Shown here one piece after another: positions 1 through 9,350 of a stretch of 64,000 bases of DNA. The number at the start of each line of letters is the position of its first letter. Positions within the stretch are counted from its first letter, which is position 1. The position numbers were made by a program, and so were the translations under genes. The notes under the pieces are model-generated. The model ran no database searches. It was not told where the DNA came from and worked only from the letters and a program-made list of their open reading frames with translations. Source of the stretch: Pannonibacter tanglangensis (GTDB taxonomy: Bacteria; Pseudomonadota; Alphaproteobacteria; Rhizobiales; Stappiaceae); the NCBI RefSeq assembly GCF_009915685.1, contig NZ_JAABLP010000001.1. One strand, 5' to 3'.

Positions 1-743
1 TCGGCCTTGCCGGCAAAGGCAAGATCCGTATAGGCGCGCATGCGCTTGTCGGCGGCGGTCTGGATCAGATACGGGGGCGACGAGCAGAGATACAGCTGCC
101 AGTTCAGCTCCAGGATGTTGTCCAGCCACTCCTCTTCCGAGGCGGTCGAGACGAGGATGCGGTCGCCGGCAAGCGCGCTCAGCCGCTTGTACATGTCGCG
201 CGGGACGGAATACTTGATCGCGACGACGTTCTCGATGTCGGCCAGGCGGTTGCACAGCTCCGGGCTCATCAGGTAGCCGCTGTCGGGATGCGACCACAGC
301 GCGATGCCGATGTCGACCTTCGAGGCAATCGTCTCGTAGTAGCGGATCAGCGTCTCGTCCTGGGCCTTGAAGAAATGCAGGATCGGCGCATGCACGACGA
401 TATAGTCGGCGCCGCAAGCCTGCGCATGGCGGGCAAGATCGATCACCACGTCCATGTTCTGGTCGGAACAGGACATGATGGTCTGGGCGCGGCCGCCGGC
501 CGCCTCGACGGCGAGGTCAAAGCAGCGCTTGCGCTCGTCGAGCGACATGGAGAAGAACTCGCCCTGCTTGCCGGCGATGAAGAAGCCGTCGATGCCGAGA
601 TCGTCGATCCAGTGGTTCATGTTGGCGCGGAAGCCCTCCTCGTCCATCGAGAGGTCATCGCGGAAGGGCATCAGGGCCGCAGCCCAGATGCCGCGCATGG
701 TGGCGAATGCGTGCGCCTTGGCGTCCTTGCGGGTGTATTTCAT
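1..743 (-). CDS. DapA-superfamily (dihydrodipicolinate synthase/N-acetylneuraminate lyase-like) aldolase, partial
   Basis: The reading frame starts at ATG 743 and runs off the left edge, giving 247 visible residues of a TIM-barrel Schiff-base aldolase or dehydratase. The family lysine is visible at about K177 in the context VVAIKYS, and the GxxGE loop is present as AGKQGEFF. The two threonines and the tyrosine that define true dihydrodipicolinate synthase are absent: GTTGE is GKQGE, and the usual YYN region reads HAPILHFF. It is therefore a paralogue acting on another 2-oxo acid or hydroxy-pyruvate substrate, not lysine biosynthesis. It lies 62 bp after the aldehyde dehydrogenase on the same strand, so the pair probably releases and then oxidises an aldehyde. 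The substrate is unknown. Confidence 0.8.
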   Translation of the reverse strand, partial: MKYTRKDAKAHAFATMRGIWAAALMPFRDDLSMDEEGFRANMNHWIDDLGIDGFFIAGKQGEFFSMSLDERKRCFDLAVEAAGGRAQTIMSCSDQNMDVVIDLARHAQACGADYIVVHAPILHFFKAQDETLIRYYETIASKVDIGIALWSHPDSGYLMSPELCNRLADIENVVAIKYSVPRDMYKRLSALAGDRILVSTASEEEWLDNILELNWQLYLCSSPPYLIQTAADKRMRAYTDLAFAGKA

Positions 744-805
744 GTCAGCAACCTCATGCGGGACCGGTGCCGGTCGAAAGGGGTCGGGGCAGCCAGCGCG
801 GCCGG

Positions 806-2239
806 TCAGATTTCCATGCGATGCGAGACGGTCTTGACGACCGTGTAATGCAGGATGCCTTCCGCCCCGCCCTCGCGGCCAAAGCCGCTTTCCTTGACGC
901 CGCCGAAGGGCGTCGCGGCAACCGAGGCTTCCAGCGTGTTGATCGAGACGTTGCCGGCCTCGACCTCGTCGGTGATGCGGTCGACATTGGCGGCGGAATT
1001 GGTGAAGGCGTAGGCGGCCAGACCATAGGGCACGCTGTTGGCGCGCCTGATCGCCTCGTCCAGCGACGTCACCGGATTGATGATGGCGAGCGGACCGAAG
1101 GGCTCCTCCTGCATCACCCGGGCATCGTCCGGCACTTCCGACAGGACGGTGACCGGATAGAAGTAGCCGGGCGTGTTCGGGCGCTGGCCGCCAGTCAGCA
1201 GCCTGGCGCCCTTGGCCACCGCGTCGGCCACCAGCATCTCCATCGCCTCGACGCGGCGGTGGTTGGCGGTCGGGCCCATCTCGGTCTCCGGATCAAGCCC
1301 GTTGCCCATCTTCACGGCCTTTGCACGCTCGACGAAGGCGTCGCGGTATGCGGCAAAGATCTTTTCATGCGCGAAGAAACGGGTTGGCGAGGTGCAGACC
1401 TGGCCGGCATTGCGCGCCTTGCGGATGGCGGAGGCGACGCCGGCCTTCACCGGGTCGGCATCATCGCAGACGATGACCGGGGCGTGGCCGCCGAGTTCCA
1501 TCAGCACCGGCTTGGCATAGCGGGCGGCCAGACCCGTCAGGTGCTTGCCGACCACGGTCGAACCGGTGAAGGCGATGAGGCGGACCTGCGGCTGCGGGAT
1601 CAGGTAGTCCGAGATCGTCGCTGGCACGCCGAAGACGAGGTTCAGGACGCCCGCCGGCAGGCCGGCGTCATGGAACGCGCGGGCGATGTGCCAGGCGCCG
1701 GCGGGGGTTTCCTCGGCCGCCTTCAGGATGATCGAGCATCCGGCCCCGAGCGCGCCGGCGACCTTGCGGGCCGGCTGGCTGAGCGGGAAGTTCCAGGGCG
1801 AGAAGGCCGCCACCGTGCCGATCGGCTGGTGATGCACGATGTAGCGGATGCCGGGCTCGCTCGGGATCACGCGACCATAGATGCGCTCGGCCTCGCCCGC
1901 GTCCCATTCAAAGAACTCGGCGCCGCGGATGACCTCGAGCCGGGCCTGCTGGAAGGGCTTGCCGTGCTCGCGGGTGATGTCGGCGGCAATCTCGTCGATG
2001 CGGGCGCGCAGCAGGCCGGCGGCCGTGCGGATGATCTCGGCCCGGCGCATCGGTGCGGTCCGGCGCCAGATCTCGAAGCCGCGCGCGGCGGCTTCAAGCG
2101 CATCGTCGAGATCGGACGTGGCGGCCACGGGCAGCTTGCCGATCACGGTCTCATCGGCCGGATTGATCACGGGCAGGCTCTCGGCCGTCTTGCGCCAGGC
2201 GCCGCCGATGTAGAGCTGGAGATCGGGGTAATCGTGCAT
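806..2239 (-). CDS. NAD(P)-dependent aldehyde dehydrogenase (succinate-semialdehyde dehydrogenase-like)
   Basis: This is a 477-residue cytosolic aldehyde dehydrogenase of normal family length. The general base is E248 (LMELGGHAP) and the catalytic nucleophile is C282 (NAGQVCTSP), 34 residues apart as expected. I chose ATG 2239 because AGAGG sits about 7 nt upstream; an in-frame TTG at 2260 is possible but poorer. It is transcribed ahead of the DapA-like gene and divergently from a LysR regulator, which suggests a small inducible catabolic operon. Likely reaction: oxidation of a semialdehyde or aromatic aldehyde to the acid. Succinate semialdehyde, 2-oxoglutarate semialdehyde and salicylaldehyde-type substrates cannot be separated from sequence alone. 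Confidence 0.85.
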   Translation of the reverse strand: MHDYPDLQLYIGGAWRKTAESLPVINPADETVIGKLPVAATSDLDDALEAAARGFEIWRRTAPMRRAEIIRTAAGLLRARIDEIAADITREHGKPFQQARLEVIRGAEFFEWDAGEAERIYGRVIPSEPGIRYIVHHQPIGTVAAFSPWNFPLSQPARKVAGALGAGCSIILKAAEETPAGAWHIARAFHDAGLPAGVLNLVFGVPATISDYLIPQPQVRLIAFTGSTVVGKHLTGLAARYAKPVLMELGGHAPVIVCDDADPVKAGVASAIRKARNAGQVCTSPTRFFAHEKIFAAYRDAFVERAKAVKMGNGLDPETEMGPTANHRRVEAMEMLVADAVAKGARLLTGGQRPNTPGYFYPVTVLSEVPDDARVMQEEPFGPLAIINPVTSLDEAIRRANSVPYGLAAYAFTNSAANVDRITDEVEAGNVSINTLEASVAATPFGGVKESGFGREGGAEGILHYTVVKTVSHRMEI

Positions 2240-2344
2240 GTCCGGGCCTCTGTTCCTCAAATCCTGTCCGCCGCCCTTCGGATCCGCGCCGTGGGGGCTG
2301 TCTTGAGGAAAGGATCGGCCAAAGATGAATTATCGACAAGTCGG

Positions 2345-2359
2345 ATTTATCGGATAAAT
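2345..2359. promoter_or_regulatory. Candidate LysR operator between divergent aldh and lysR genes
   Basis: The 165-bp divergent gap (2240-2404) has an AT-rich island in otherwise GC-rich DNA. It contains the interrupted palindrome ATTTATC-G-GATAAAT at 2345-2359, preceded by a further TTATCG near 2327. LysR proteins usually bind interrupted dyads near their own divergent promoter, so this is the best candidate site for controlling both genes. Confidence 0.5.
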
Positions 2360-2404
2360 TAATATCGTTTTCCGTATGAATTTGCCGGTGGCGGAGCGGC
2401 GGCG

Positions 2405-3307
2405 ATGAAACTGACACTGAAACAGATCCAGGGGTTCCTCGCGGTTGCGGAGGCCGGCAGCTTTTCGATGGCCGCCAAGCGGCTCAACACGGCGCAGCCG
2501 GCCCTGTCGCAGGCGATCAAGGACCTGGAGGCCGAGCTGGGCGTGCGCCTGTTTGACCGCACGACGCGCCGGGTCGAACTGACGGATGCCGGACGCGAGT
2601 TCCATATTGCCGGCGCCAAGATCATGGACGATCTGGAGCATGCGGTGGAAGGGGTGCACATGCTGGCCGAACGGCGGCGTGGCAGGCTCAGGGTCGCGGC
2701 CCCTCCCCTCCTGGCCAGCTACGTTCTGCCGAAGGTGATCGCGGAGTTTCAGGCCGCCTATCCGGGGATCGTCGTCCAGCTCTCGGATGTGGGCACGGAG
2801 CAGATCCTCGATGCCATCCGTACGGCCAAGGCCGATTGCGGCATCGGCACGTTTCCGCCGGCCGATGATGACATCGAACGCCAGCCGCTGATCCGTGACA
2901 GCCTGATGCTGTTCTGCCCGGCGCAGAGTGCGCTGGCCGGCCGCGACCGGGTCGCGTGGCGCGAGCTGGCGGACCTGCCGCTGATCACGCTGACGCGCGA
3001 ATCGGGCATCCGGCTGCTGGTCGAGGTGGGGTTTGAGGCGGCCCAGACGCCACCGCGCATCGCCTTCGAGGTGACACAGGTGACCACCGCGCTGGCCCTG
3101 GTCGAGGCCGGGCTGGGCGTGGCGGTGCTGCCGACCTACGCAAGGGCGGCAATCCGGCAGGACAGCCTCGCCGCAGTGCCGCTGGACGAACCGGTGATCG
3201 CGCGCGAGGTCATGCTGCTGAAATCCCGCGACCGGCCACCCGGGCCGGCCGCCAATGCCTTCATTGAGCATTTAAGCCGCGCCTTGCGCCGGCTGGCTGC
3301 GGAGTAA
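2405..3307 (+). CDS. LysR-family transcriptional regulator
   Basis: This 300-residue protein has normal LysR length. The N-terminal winged helix-turn-helix covers about residues 1-60, with the recognition region SFSMAAKRLNTAQPALSQAI, and is followed by a periplasmic-binding-protein-like effector domain to the C-terminus. It is divergent from the aldehyde dehydrogenase/DapA-like pair, the classic arrangement for a LysR activator of the neighbouring operon, and it probably also represses itself. The effector is unknown. The gene ends shortly before a palindromic intergenic element. Confidence 0.9.
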   Translation: MKLTLKQIQGFLAVAEAGSFSMAAKRLNTAQPALSQAIKDLEAELGVRLFDRTTRRVELTDAGREFHIAGAKIMDDLEHAVEGVHMLAERRRGRLRVAAPPLLASYVLPKVIAEFQAAYPGIVVQLSDVGTEQILDAIRTAKADCGIGTFPPADDDIERQPLIRDSLMLFCPAQSALAGRDRVAWRELADLPLITLTRESGIRLLVEVGFEAAQTPPRIAFEVTQVTTALALVEAGLGVAVLPTYARAAIRQDSLAAVPLDEPVIAREVMLLKSRDRPPGPAANAFIEHLSRALRRLAAE

Positions 3308-3384
3308 AGGGACCCCTGGGACGACTTGGGGCGGGCAGTGTCAGTGCGTCTACCCTTGTGCTGCCTCGATCCGGCCAACCGCAG

Positions 3385-3519
3385 CGCCCTCTCCCCCCCT
3401 TGAGGGGGAGATGTCTGCGCCAGCAGACAGAGGGGGTGTGCGGCGGATCAGCATCCACCGGCCCAGACGGGACCTGTTGCGCCGATTCCCCCCCTCTGCC
3501 CCCTCGAGGGGGGAGAGGC
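3385..3519. repeat. Palindromic intergenic element (rhizobial mosaic-element type)
   Basis: Two arms face each other: CTCTCC(C)n-TTGAGGGGG at about 3389-3408 and its near reverse complement CCCCCTCGAGGGGGGAGAGG at about 3499-3518. Between them lies a GTCTGCGCCAGCAGAC-like inner dyad. The motif resembles intergenic mosaic elements widespread in Rhizobiales chromosomes. It separates the convergent lysR and ligase genes, so it may also end transcription from both sides. The 236-bp gap holds no gene. Confidence 0.55.
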
Positions 3520-3543
3520 GAGCCAGCCAGACTGGCAACCGGA

Positions 3544-5178
3544 TCAGCTCGTCTCGCGCAGGCGGAAACGCTGGATCTTGCCGGTCTGGGTCTTGGGCAG
3601 GGCGTCGGTGAAGAGGATCCGGCGCGGGTACTTGTAGGGTGCGATCACCGCCTTGACGTGATCCTGCAGCCGCTTGACCGTCGCCGCATCCGGCTCGACC
3701 CCGGCGGCGAGCACCACATGCGCCTCGACGATCTGGCCACGCTCCTCGTCGGCAGCGCCGATCACCGCGCATTCAAGCACATCGTCATGCGACAGCAGCG
3801 CGGCCTCCACTTCCGGCCCGGCGATGTTGTAGCCGGCGGAGACGATCATGTCGTCGTTGCGGGCGGCGAAGTGGAAATAGCCGTCCTCGTCCTGCCAGAA
3901 GGCATCTCCGGTGATGTTCCAGCCGTTCTGGACATAGCCGGCCTGGCGGTGGTCGGCGAGGTAGCGGCAGCCGGTCGGCCCGCGCACCGCAAGGCGCCCG
4001 ACCTCGCCGCGCTTCAGCTCGGTGCCGCTCTCGTCGACGATGCGGGCCTCGTAGCCGGTGACCGGCTTGCCGGTGCAGGCCGGATGGCTGTCGCCGAAGC
4101 GGTTGGAGATGAAGATGTGCAGCATCTCCGTCGCGCCGATGCCGTCCAGCATCGGCTTGCCGGTCTTGGCCATCCATTCCTCATAGACGGGCGCGGGCAG
4201 CGTCTCGCCGGCAGACACCGCGGCGCGCAGGCTGGAGAGGTCCGCCCCCTCCTCCATCGCCTTCAGCATCACGCGGTAGGCGGTCGGCGCGGTGAAGCAC
4301 ACGGTGGCGCGGTACTTCTGGATGATCTCGATCAGGTTCGGCGGCGAGGCGGTCTCCAGCAGCGCGGCAGCCGCTCCGAAGCGCAGCGGGAAGACAGCAA
4401 GCCCGCCGAGGCCGAAGGTGAAGGCGAGCGGCGGCGAGCCGACAAACACGTCCTCGGGCGTCACGCCCAGCACCTCGCGGGCATAGCCGTCGGCAATGAC
4501 CAGGATGTCGCGGTGGAAATGCATGGTCGCCTTCGGCACGCCGGTGGTGCCGGAGGTGAAGCCCAGCAGCGCCACGTCATCGCGGCCCGTCTTCACCGCC
4601 TCGAAGCGCACCGGCTTGGACAGGGCGACCCGGTCAAGCTCGGCATCGTGGCTGGCGGTGCCGTCAAAGCCGATCACCTTCTTCAGATGGGTGGACTCCT
4701 TGGCGCAGGCCACCAGCTCGTCCATCAGCCGCGTGTCGCAGAGCGCCAGAGAGATTTCGGCCTTCTCGACAATCTTCGCCAGTTCGCCCGCGCGCAGCAT
4801 CGGCATGGTGTTGACCACGACCGCGCCCGCCTTGGTGGCAGCAAGCCAGCAGGCGACCATGGCCGGATTGTTGGCCGAGCGGATCAGGATCCGGTTGCCG
4901 GGCTTGACGCCATAGTCCTCGACCAGCGCATGGGCGATCCGGTTGGTCCAGTCGGTCAGCTCCTTGTAGGTGCGCTGGCGGCCGTTGCCGATGAGGGCGA
5001 TGTGGTCACCGAGCCCCTTCTCGACCAGGCGATCGGTCAGCTCGACGCCGACGTTGATGTAGTCCGGATAGTCGAAGCCATCGAGCAGGATGTCCGGCCA
5101 CATCTCGGCCGGCGGCAGGTTGTCCCGGGTGAAAGTGTCGACATGGGCGCTGGGGCCCAGGTTGAGGCTGCTGGTCAT
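3544..5178 (-). CDS. 2-aminobenzoate (anthranilate)/benzoate-type CoA ligase
   Basis: This 544-residue AMP-forming acyl-CoA synthetase activates an aromatic acid with ATP and CoA. The P-loop-like motif GFTSGTTGVPK is at about residues 206-216, and the C-terminal domain ends with PKTQTGKIQRF, carrying the adenylation lysine. I chose ATG 5178, with GAGGGG 7 nt upstream, over the in-frame start at 5193. It is the last gene of the eight-gene minus-strand operon containing the CoA-dependent monooxygenase/reductase, which points to 2-aminobenzoate as substrate, as in the Azoarcus evansii aerobic anthranilate pathway. Benzoate or salicylate activation are the alternatives. Confidence 0.85.
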   Translation of the reverse strand: MTSSLNLGPSAHVDTFTRDNLPPAEMWPDILLDGFDYPDYINVGVELTDRLVEKGLGDHIALIGNGRQRTYKELTDWTNRIAHALVEDYGVKPGNRILIRSANNPAMVACWLAATKAGAVVVNTMPMLRAGELAKIVEKAEISLALCDTRLMDELVACAKESTHLKKVIGFDGTASHDAELDRVALSKPVRFEAVKTGRDDVALLGFTSGTTGVPKATMHFHRDILVIADGYAREVLGVTPEDVFVGSPPLAFTFGLGGLAVFPLRFGAAAALLETASPPNLIEIIQKYRATVCFTAPTAYRVMLKAMEEGADLSSLRAAVSAGETLPAPVYEEWMAKTGKPMLDGIGATEMLHIFISNRFGDSHPACTGKPVTGYEARIVDESGTELKRGEVGRLAVRGPTGCRYLADHRQAGYVQNGWNITGDAFWQDEDGYFHFAARNDDMIVSAGYNIAGPEVEAALLSHDDVLECAVIGAADEERGQIVEAHVVLAAGVEPDAATVKRLQDHVKAVIAPYKYPRRILFTDALPKTQTGKIQRFRLRETS

Positions 5179-5303
5179 GCTCAATCCCCTCATTCGTCCG
5201 TCCGCCCGAGGCGGGTGGCAGCGTTTCCTGTGCCGGATGCGGGTCGTCCCGTCTGTGCTGCCGGTGTCGTTGCTTGCGCGCGTTGGTTTCCTTGGGTTTC
5301 AGG

Positions 5304-5756
5304 TCAGGCCGCGTCGTCCGGGACAACGGCGGTGGCTTCGATCTCGACCAGGGCGCGGTCCTCGACCAGGGCGACGACCTGCACCAGCGCCATGGCCGGG
5401 AAGTTCTTGCCCAGATGCTTGCGATAGACCGCCCCGATCTCGCGCAGGTTGTCGAGATAGAGCCGCTTGCTGGTCACGTACCAGGTCATGCGCACCAGAT
5501 GCTCCGGCCCGGCTCCACCTTCGGCCAGCACCTCGACGATGTTCTTCAGGGTCTGGTCGACCTGGCCGACGAAGTCGTCGGTCTCGAATTCCTGCTGGCC
5601 GTTCCAGCCGATCAGGCCGCCCAGGAACAGCATGCGGCCACGGGCGGCGACGCCGTTGGCATAGCCCTTGGCCGGCTTCCAGGACTTCGGATTGAGGAAC
5701 TCGTGCGGCGATTGCCCGGCGGCAGCGGCCGGGGCCTCAGAGGTTGCATCGGTCAT
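5304..5756 (-). CDS. Rid-family (YjgF/YER057c/UK114) protein, non-canonical
   Basis: This 150-residue trimeric-type Rid fold protein overlaps the thioesterase stop by 4 nt. Canonical RidA hydrolyses enamine/imine intermediates using an arginine in FPARSCV; here the equivalent reads FPAMALV, so that arginine is methionine. The C-terminal VEIEA strand is retained. The neighbouring monooxygenase/reductase is expected to make a 2-amino-oxocyclohexene carbonyl-CoA, an enamine, so a role in releasing ammonia from the ring intermediate is attractive. The lost arginine means this must be treated as a hypothesis. Confidence 0.85.
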   Translation of the reverse strand: MTDATSEAPAAAAGQSPHEFLNPKSWKPAKGYANGVAARGRMLFLGGLIGWNGQQEFETDDFVGQVDQTLKNIVEVLAEGGAGPEHLVRMTWYVTSKRLYLDNLREIGAVYRKHLGKNFPAMALVQVVALVEDRALVEIEATAVVPDDAA

Positions 5757-6172
5757 TGGTCTTGTCCTTTCAGGCAATGGGCGGCCATCCGCTCGCGCAG
5801 GCGTGCAGGCCAGGCTTCGGGCCGGCCATCCCGCCCGACCCAGACGAGGGTCAGGCGAACGGCGAGACGGGTGTCCCCGTCCTTGGTGAGCTGGAGCGCG
5901 AAGTCGGCGCTGCTCGTGCCGATCCGGGTCAGGTCGAGGGTCCATGTCACCGTCTCGCCGAGCCGCGACGGCGCGCGGAAGTCGGCTTCGATGTGGACGG
6001 TCGGGACGGCATTGCCCTCCTCGAGGTGAATGCGGGAATAGGGATAGTCCAGCACCTCGGCGAAGAACTGCTCGACCATCAGGTTGGTCATCTCGAAATA
6101 CCGCGGATAGAAGACGATCCCGGCGGCATCGCAGAGGCCGAAGGTGATGTCGAAGCGGCGCTCGTAGCTCAT
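5753..6172 (-). CDS. Hot-dog-fold acyl-CoA thioesterase (4-hydroxybenzoyl-CoA thioesterase type)
   Basis: This 139-residue single hot-dog domain carries the 4HBT signature DAAGIVFYPRYFEM near residue 15, including the catalytic aspartate. It overlaps both neighbours by 4 nt, so it is translationally coupled within the anthranilate-CoA operon. Family role: hydrolysis of aromatic or alicyclic acyl-CoA. In this setting it may rescue CoA from dead-end thioesters or release a pathway product. The exact substrate is not visible from sequence. Confidence 0.85.
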   Translation of the reverse strand: MSYERRFDITFGLCDAAGIVFYPRYFEMTNLMVEQFFAEVLDYPYSRIHLEEGNAVPTVHIEADFRAPSRLGETVTWTLDLTRIGTSSADFALQLTKDGDTRLAVRLTLVWVGRDGRPEAWPARLRERMAAHCLKGQDQ

Positions 6173-7317
6173 GACACCTGCTCCGACAGTGCCGCACGGG
6201 CGATGACGATCTTCTGCACGTCGCTGGCGCCCTCGTAGATCCTGAGGGCCCGGATCTCGCGGTAGAGGCTTTCGACCATGAAGCCCTTGCGCACGCCATC
6301 GCCGCCATGCAGCTGCAGCGCGGCGTCGATGACCTTCTGCGCCGTCTCCGTGGCATGGAGCTTGGCCATGGCCGCCTCGCGGCTGACGCGGGGCGCGCCC
6401 ATGTCCTTGGTCCAGGCAGCGCGGTAGATGAGGAGCGCCGAGGCGTCGACGCCGAGCGCCATGTCGGCGATATGCCCCTGCACCATCTGCAGGTCGGCCA
6501 GCGGCGCGCCGAACAGCTCCCGCTTCGTGACCCGGCCCAGCGCCTCGTCGAGCGCGCGGCGGGCAAAGCCGAGCGCAGCCGCACCGACGGTGGAGCGGAA
6601 CACGTCCAGCACGGACATGGCGATCTTGAAGCCGTCCCCCCGCCGGCCGATCAGGGCGCTGTCAGGCAGCTCGATGTCGTTGAAGCGCAGATGCGCCAGC
6701 GGATGCGGGGCCATCACCTCGATCCGCTCGACGATCTCGAGCCCCTTTGCGTCCGCCGGCACGAGAAAGGCCGACAGGCCCTTGGCGCCAGGCGCCTCGC
6801 CGGTGCGGGCGAAGACGACGTAGACATCGGCGATGCCGCCGTTGGAAATGTAGGTCTTCTCGCCGGAGAGGATGTAGCCGCCCTGCACCGCGCGGGCGGT
6901 GGAGCGGGTGTTGGCGACATCGGAGCCGGAGCCCGGCTCGGTCAGGGCAAAGGCCGAGATCGCCTCCCCCTTGCGGGTCCTGTCGAGCCAGGCACGCTGC
7001 TCGGGCGTGCCGAACAGCGACACCGCGCCCATGCCGAGCCCCTGCATGGCAAAGGCGAAGTCGGCGAGGCCATCGTGCCGGGCCAGCGTCTCGCGGATGA
7101 GGCAGAGGCTGCGCACATCCAGCTTCTCGCCCTCGCCAGCACCCGAGTGGGTCAGCCAGCCGGCCTGCCCGAGATCGGCCACCAGCTTGCGGCAGGCCGC
7201 GTCGGTGTCGCCATGATCGACGTGGAGATGATCGCGGCACCACGCGTCGAGCCCTTCGGCCAGCTCGCGGTGGCGCGGCTCGAAGAAGGGCCAGCCGAGG
7301 AAGGAACGGTCCGCCAT
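6169..7317 (-). CDS. Acyl-CoA dehydrogenase
   Basis: This is a 382-residue FAD-dependent acyl-CoA dehydrogenase. Visible family features are FALTEPGSGSDV in the middle domain and the C-terminal REIRALRIYEGASDV segment, whose glutamate is the expected catalytic base. It lies 1 bp after the enoyl-CoA hydratase and overlaps the thioesterase. In the anthranilyl-CoA route it would oxidise the alicyclic CoA ester after ring reduction, as part of a beta-oxidation-like ring-opening sequence. Electrons would pass to ETF. Confidence 0.9.
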   Translation of the reverse strand: MADRSFLGWPFFEPRHRELAEGLDAWCRDHLHVDHGDTDAACRKLVADLGQAGWLTHSGAGEGEKLDVRSLCLIRETLARHDGLADFAFAMQGLGMGAVSLFGTPEQRAWLDRTRKGEAISAFALTEPGSGSDVANTRSTARAVQGGYILSGEKTYISNGGIADVYVVFARTGEAPGAKGLSAFLVPADAKGLEIVERIEVMAPHPLAHLRFNDIELPDSALIGRRGDGFKIAMSVLDVFRSTVGAAALGFARRALDEALGRVTKRELFGAPLADLQMVQGHIADMALGVDASALLIYRAAWTKDMGAPRVSREAAMAKLHATETAQKVIDAALQLHGGDGVRKGFMVESLYREIRALRIYEGASDVQKIVIARAALSEQVS

Positions 7318-7318
7318 C

Positions 7319-8127
<809 letters not shown>

Positions 8128-8131
<4 letters not shown>

Positions 8132-8601
8132 TGGCTGTCCTTCCCCATCCGTTTGAGGATGTCCTTCAGGGTCTCGAGATCGGCATCGGTCAGGCGGGCG
8201 AACAGCATGTCCACTTCCCGCTCGTGATCGGCCGCAAGCTGTTCAAACTGGGCCAGTCCGGCCTCGGTCAGGGAAACATGGACCGTGCGCCGGTCGGCCT
8301 CGCTGGGCACGCGCCGCACCAGGCCATCGCTCTCCAGACGGTCGACGACCGTGGTGGCATTGCCGTTGGAGACCAGCAGCATGCGCGACAGCTCGCTCAT
8401 GCTCATCGGCACGCGGCGGCGGTAGAGCGCGGCCATGACGTCGAAGCGCGGCAGGGTCGTGTCATGCTCGACGCGCAGGAACTCGCGCAGATGCGCTTCC
8501 GCCGCCCGGGTCACGCCGAGCAGGCGGATCCAGGTCTTCAACCGGCGCTTGGACAGGGAGACCTGCTGCTCCTGTCCGGGCGTTTCCCGCTCGTCGGTCA
8601 T
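8128..8601 (-). CDS. MarR-family regulator of the anthranilate-CoA operon
   Basis: This 157-residue winged-helix dimer has the recognition area SELSRMLLVSNGNATTVVDR followed by the wing VPSEADRRTVHVSLTEAG. It is encoded inside the operon with 4-nt overlaps on both sides, so its level follows that of the enzymes and autorepression is likely. MarR proteins of aromatic-CoA pathways often release DNA on binding the CoA thioester. The two palindromes upstream of the operon (11689-11706 and 11902-11913) are its best candidate sites. Confidence 0.9.
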
Positions 8602-9350
8602 ACCTCGCCCCCCGAGATCGCCAGCGCCTGACCGTTGACGCCCTCCGAGCCGGCGCCACACAGGTAAAGCGCCATGGCCGTCACTTCGTCCGGACGGACG
8701 AGACGGCCCTGCGGATTGGTCGCGGTCAGGGCCGCGAGTGCCTCGTCCCGGCTCTTGCCGGTCTTGTCCATGATGTTGGCAATCGAGCGCTCGGTCATCT
8801 CCGTATCCAGAAAGCCCGGGCAGATGGCATTCACCGTCACGGGCTTGCGCGCGACTTCGAGGGCCAGCGCCCTGGTCAGGCCGACGACGCCATGCTTGGC
8901 CGCCACGTACGGGGCAACATAGGCGTAGCCCTTGAGCCCGGCGGTGGAGGCGACCGAAATCAGCCGGCCCCAGCCCCGCATCTGGGAGAGGCCGGCGCGG
9001 AAGGTCAGGAACACGCCGGTCAGATTGACGGCGAGCATTGCGTTCCACTGTTCCAGAGAGGTGCGGCCGAGGGGCGCGCTTTCGGCCGCCCCCGCATTGG
9101 CGATGACAATGTCGACCGGCCCTGCCGCCTGGAACAGCGCGGCGACGCTTGCCTCGTCGGTGACATCGGCCTGGATGGCGCGCACGCCGGGGTGGAGCGC
9201 CGCCACGGCCTCGAGCGGTTCCTTGCGCCGCCCGGCAATGACGACCTCGGCCCCCGCCGCGACAAAGCCGCGGGCGAGGTCGGCACCGGTTCCGGTGCCG
9301 CCTCCGGTGATGAGGACCCTGCGGCCCTGCTGCGCGCCTGCCGCCGTCAT
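8598..9350 (-). CDS. Short-chain dehydrogenase/reductase (3-hydroxyacyl-CoA dehydrogenase-like)
   Basis: This 250-residue classical SDR has the Rossmann motif ITGGGTGTGADLA near the N-terminus and the YVAAK catalytic pair (YxxxK) in the middle. It overlaps its neighbours by 4 nt at each end. By position it would oxidise a hydroxyacyl-CoA after the hydratase step of the anthranilyl-CoA pathway. An inserted substrate loop (NIMDKTGKSRDEALAALTA) suits a bulky alicyclic CoA substrate, but that is inference. Confidence 0.88.
   Translation of the reverse strand: MTAAGAQQGRRVLITGGGTGTGADLARGFVAAGAEVVIAGRRKEPLEAVAALHPGVRAIQADVTDEASVAALFQAAGPVDIVIANAGAAESAPLGRTSLEQWNAMLAVNLTGVFLTFRAGLSQMRGWGRLISVASTAGLKGYAYVAPYVAAKHGVVGLTRALALEVARKPVTVNAICPGFLDTEMTERSIANIMDKTGKSRDEALAALTATNPQGRLVRPDEVTAMALYLCGAGSEGVNGQALAISGGEV

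Noticed and set aside
707..2362. 551-residue plus-strand ORF
   Set aside because: Antisense to a clear aldehyde dehydrogenase with catalytic Glu and Cys; composition is the Arg/Ala/Gly/His-rich pattern of a GC-rich shadow frame.
3358..5427. 689-residue plus-strand ORF
   Set aside because: Antisense to the CoA ligase and Rid gene and begins inside a palindromic element; no domain visible.
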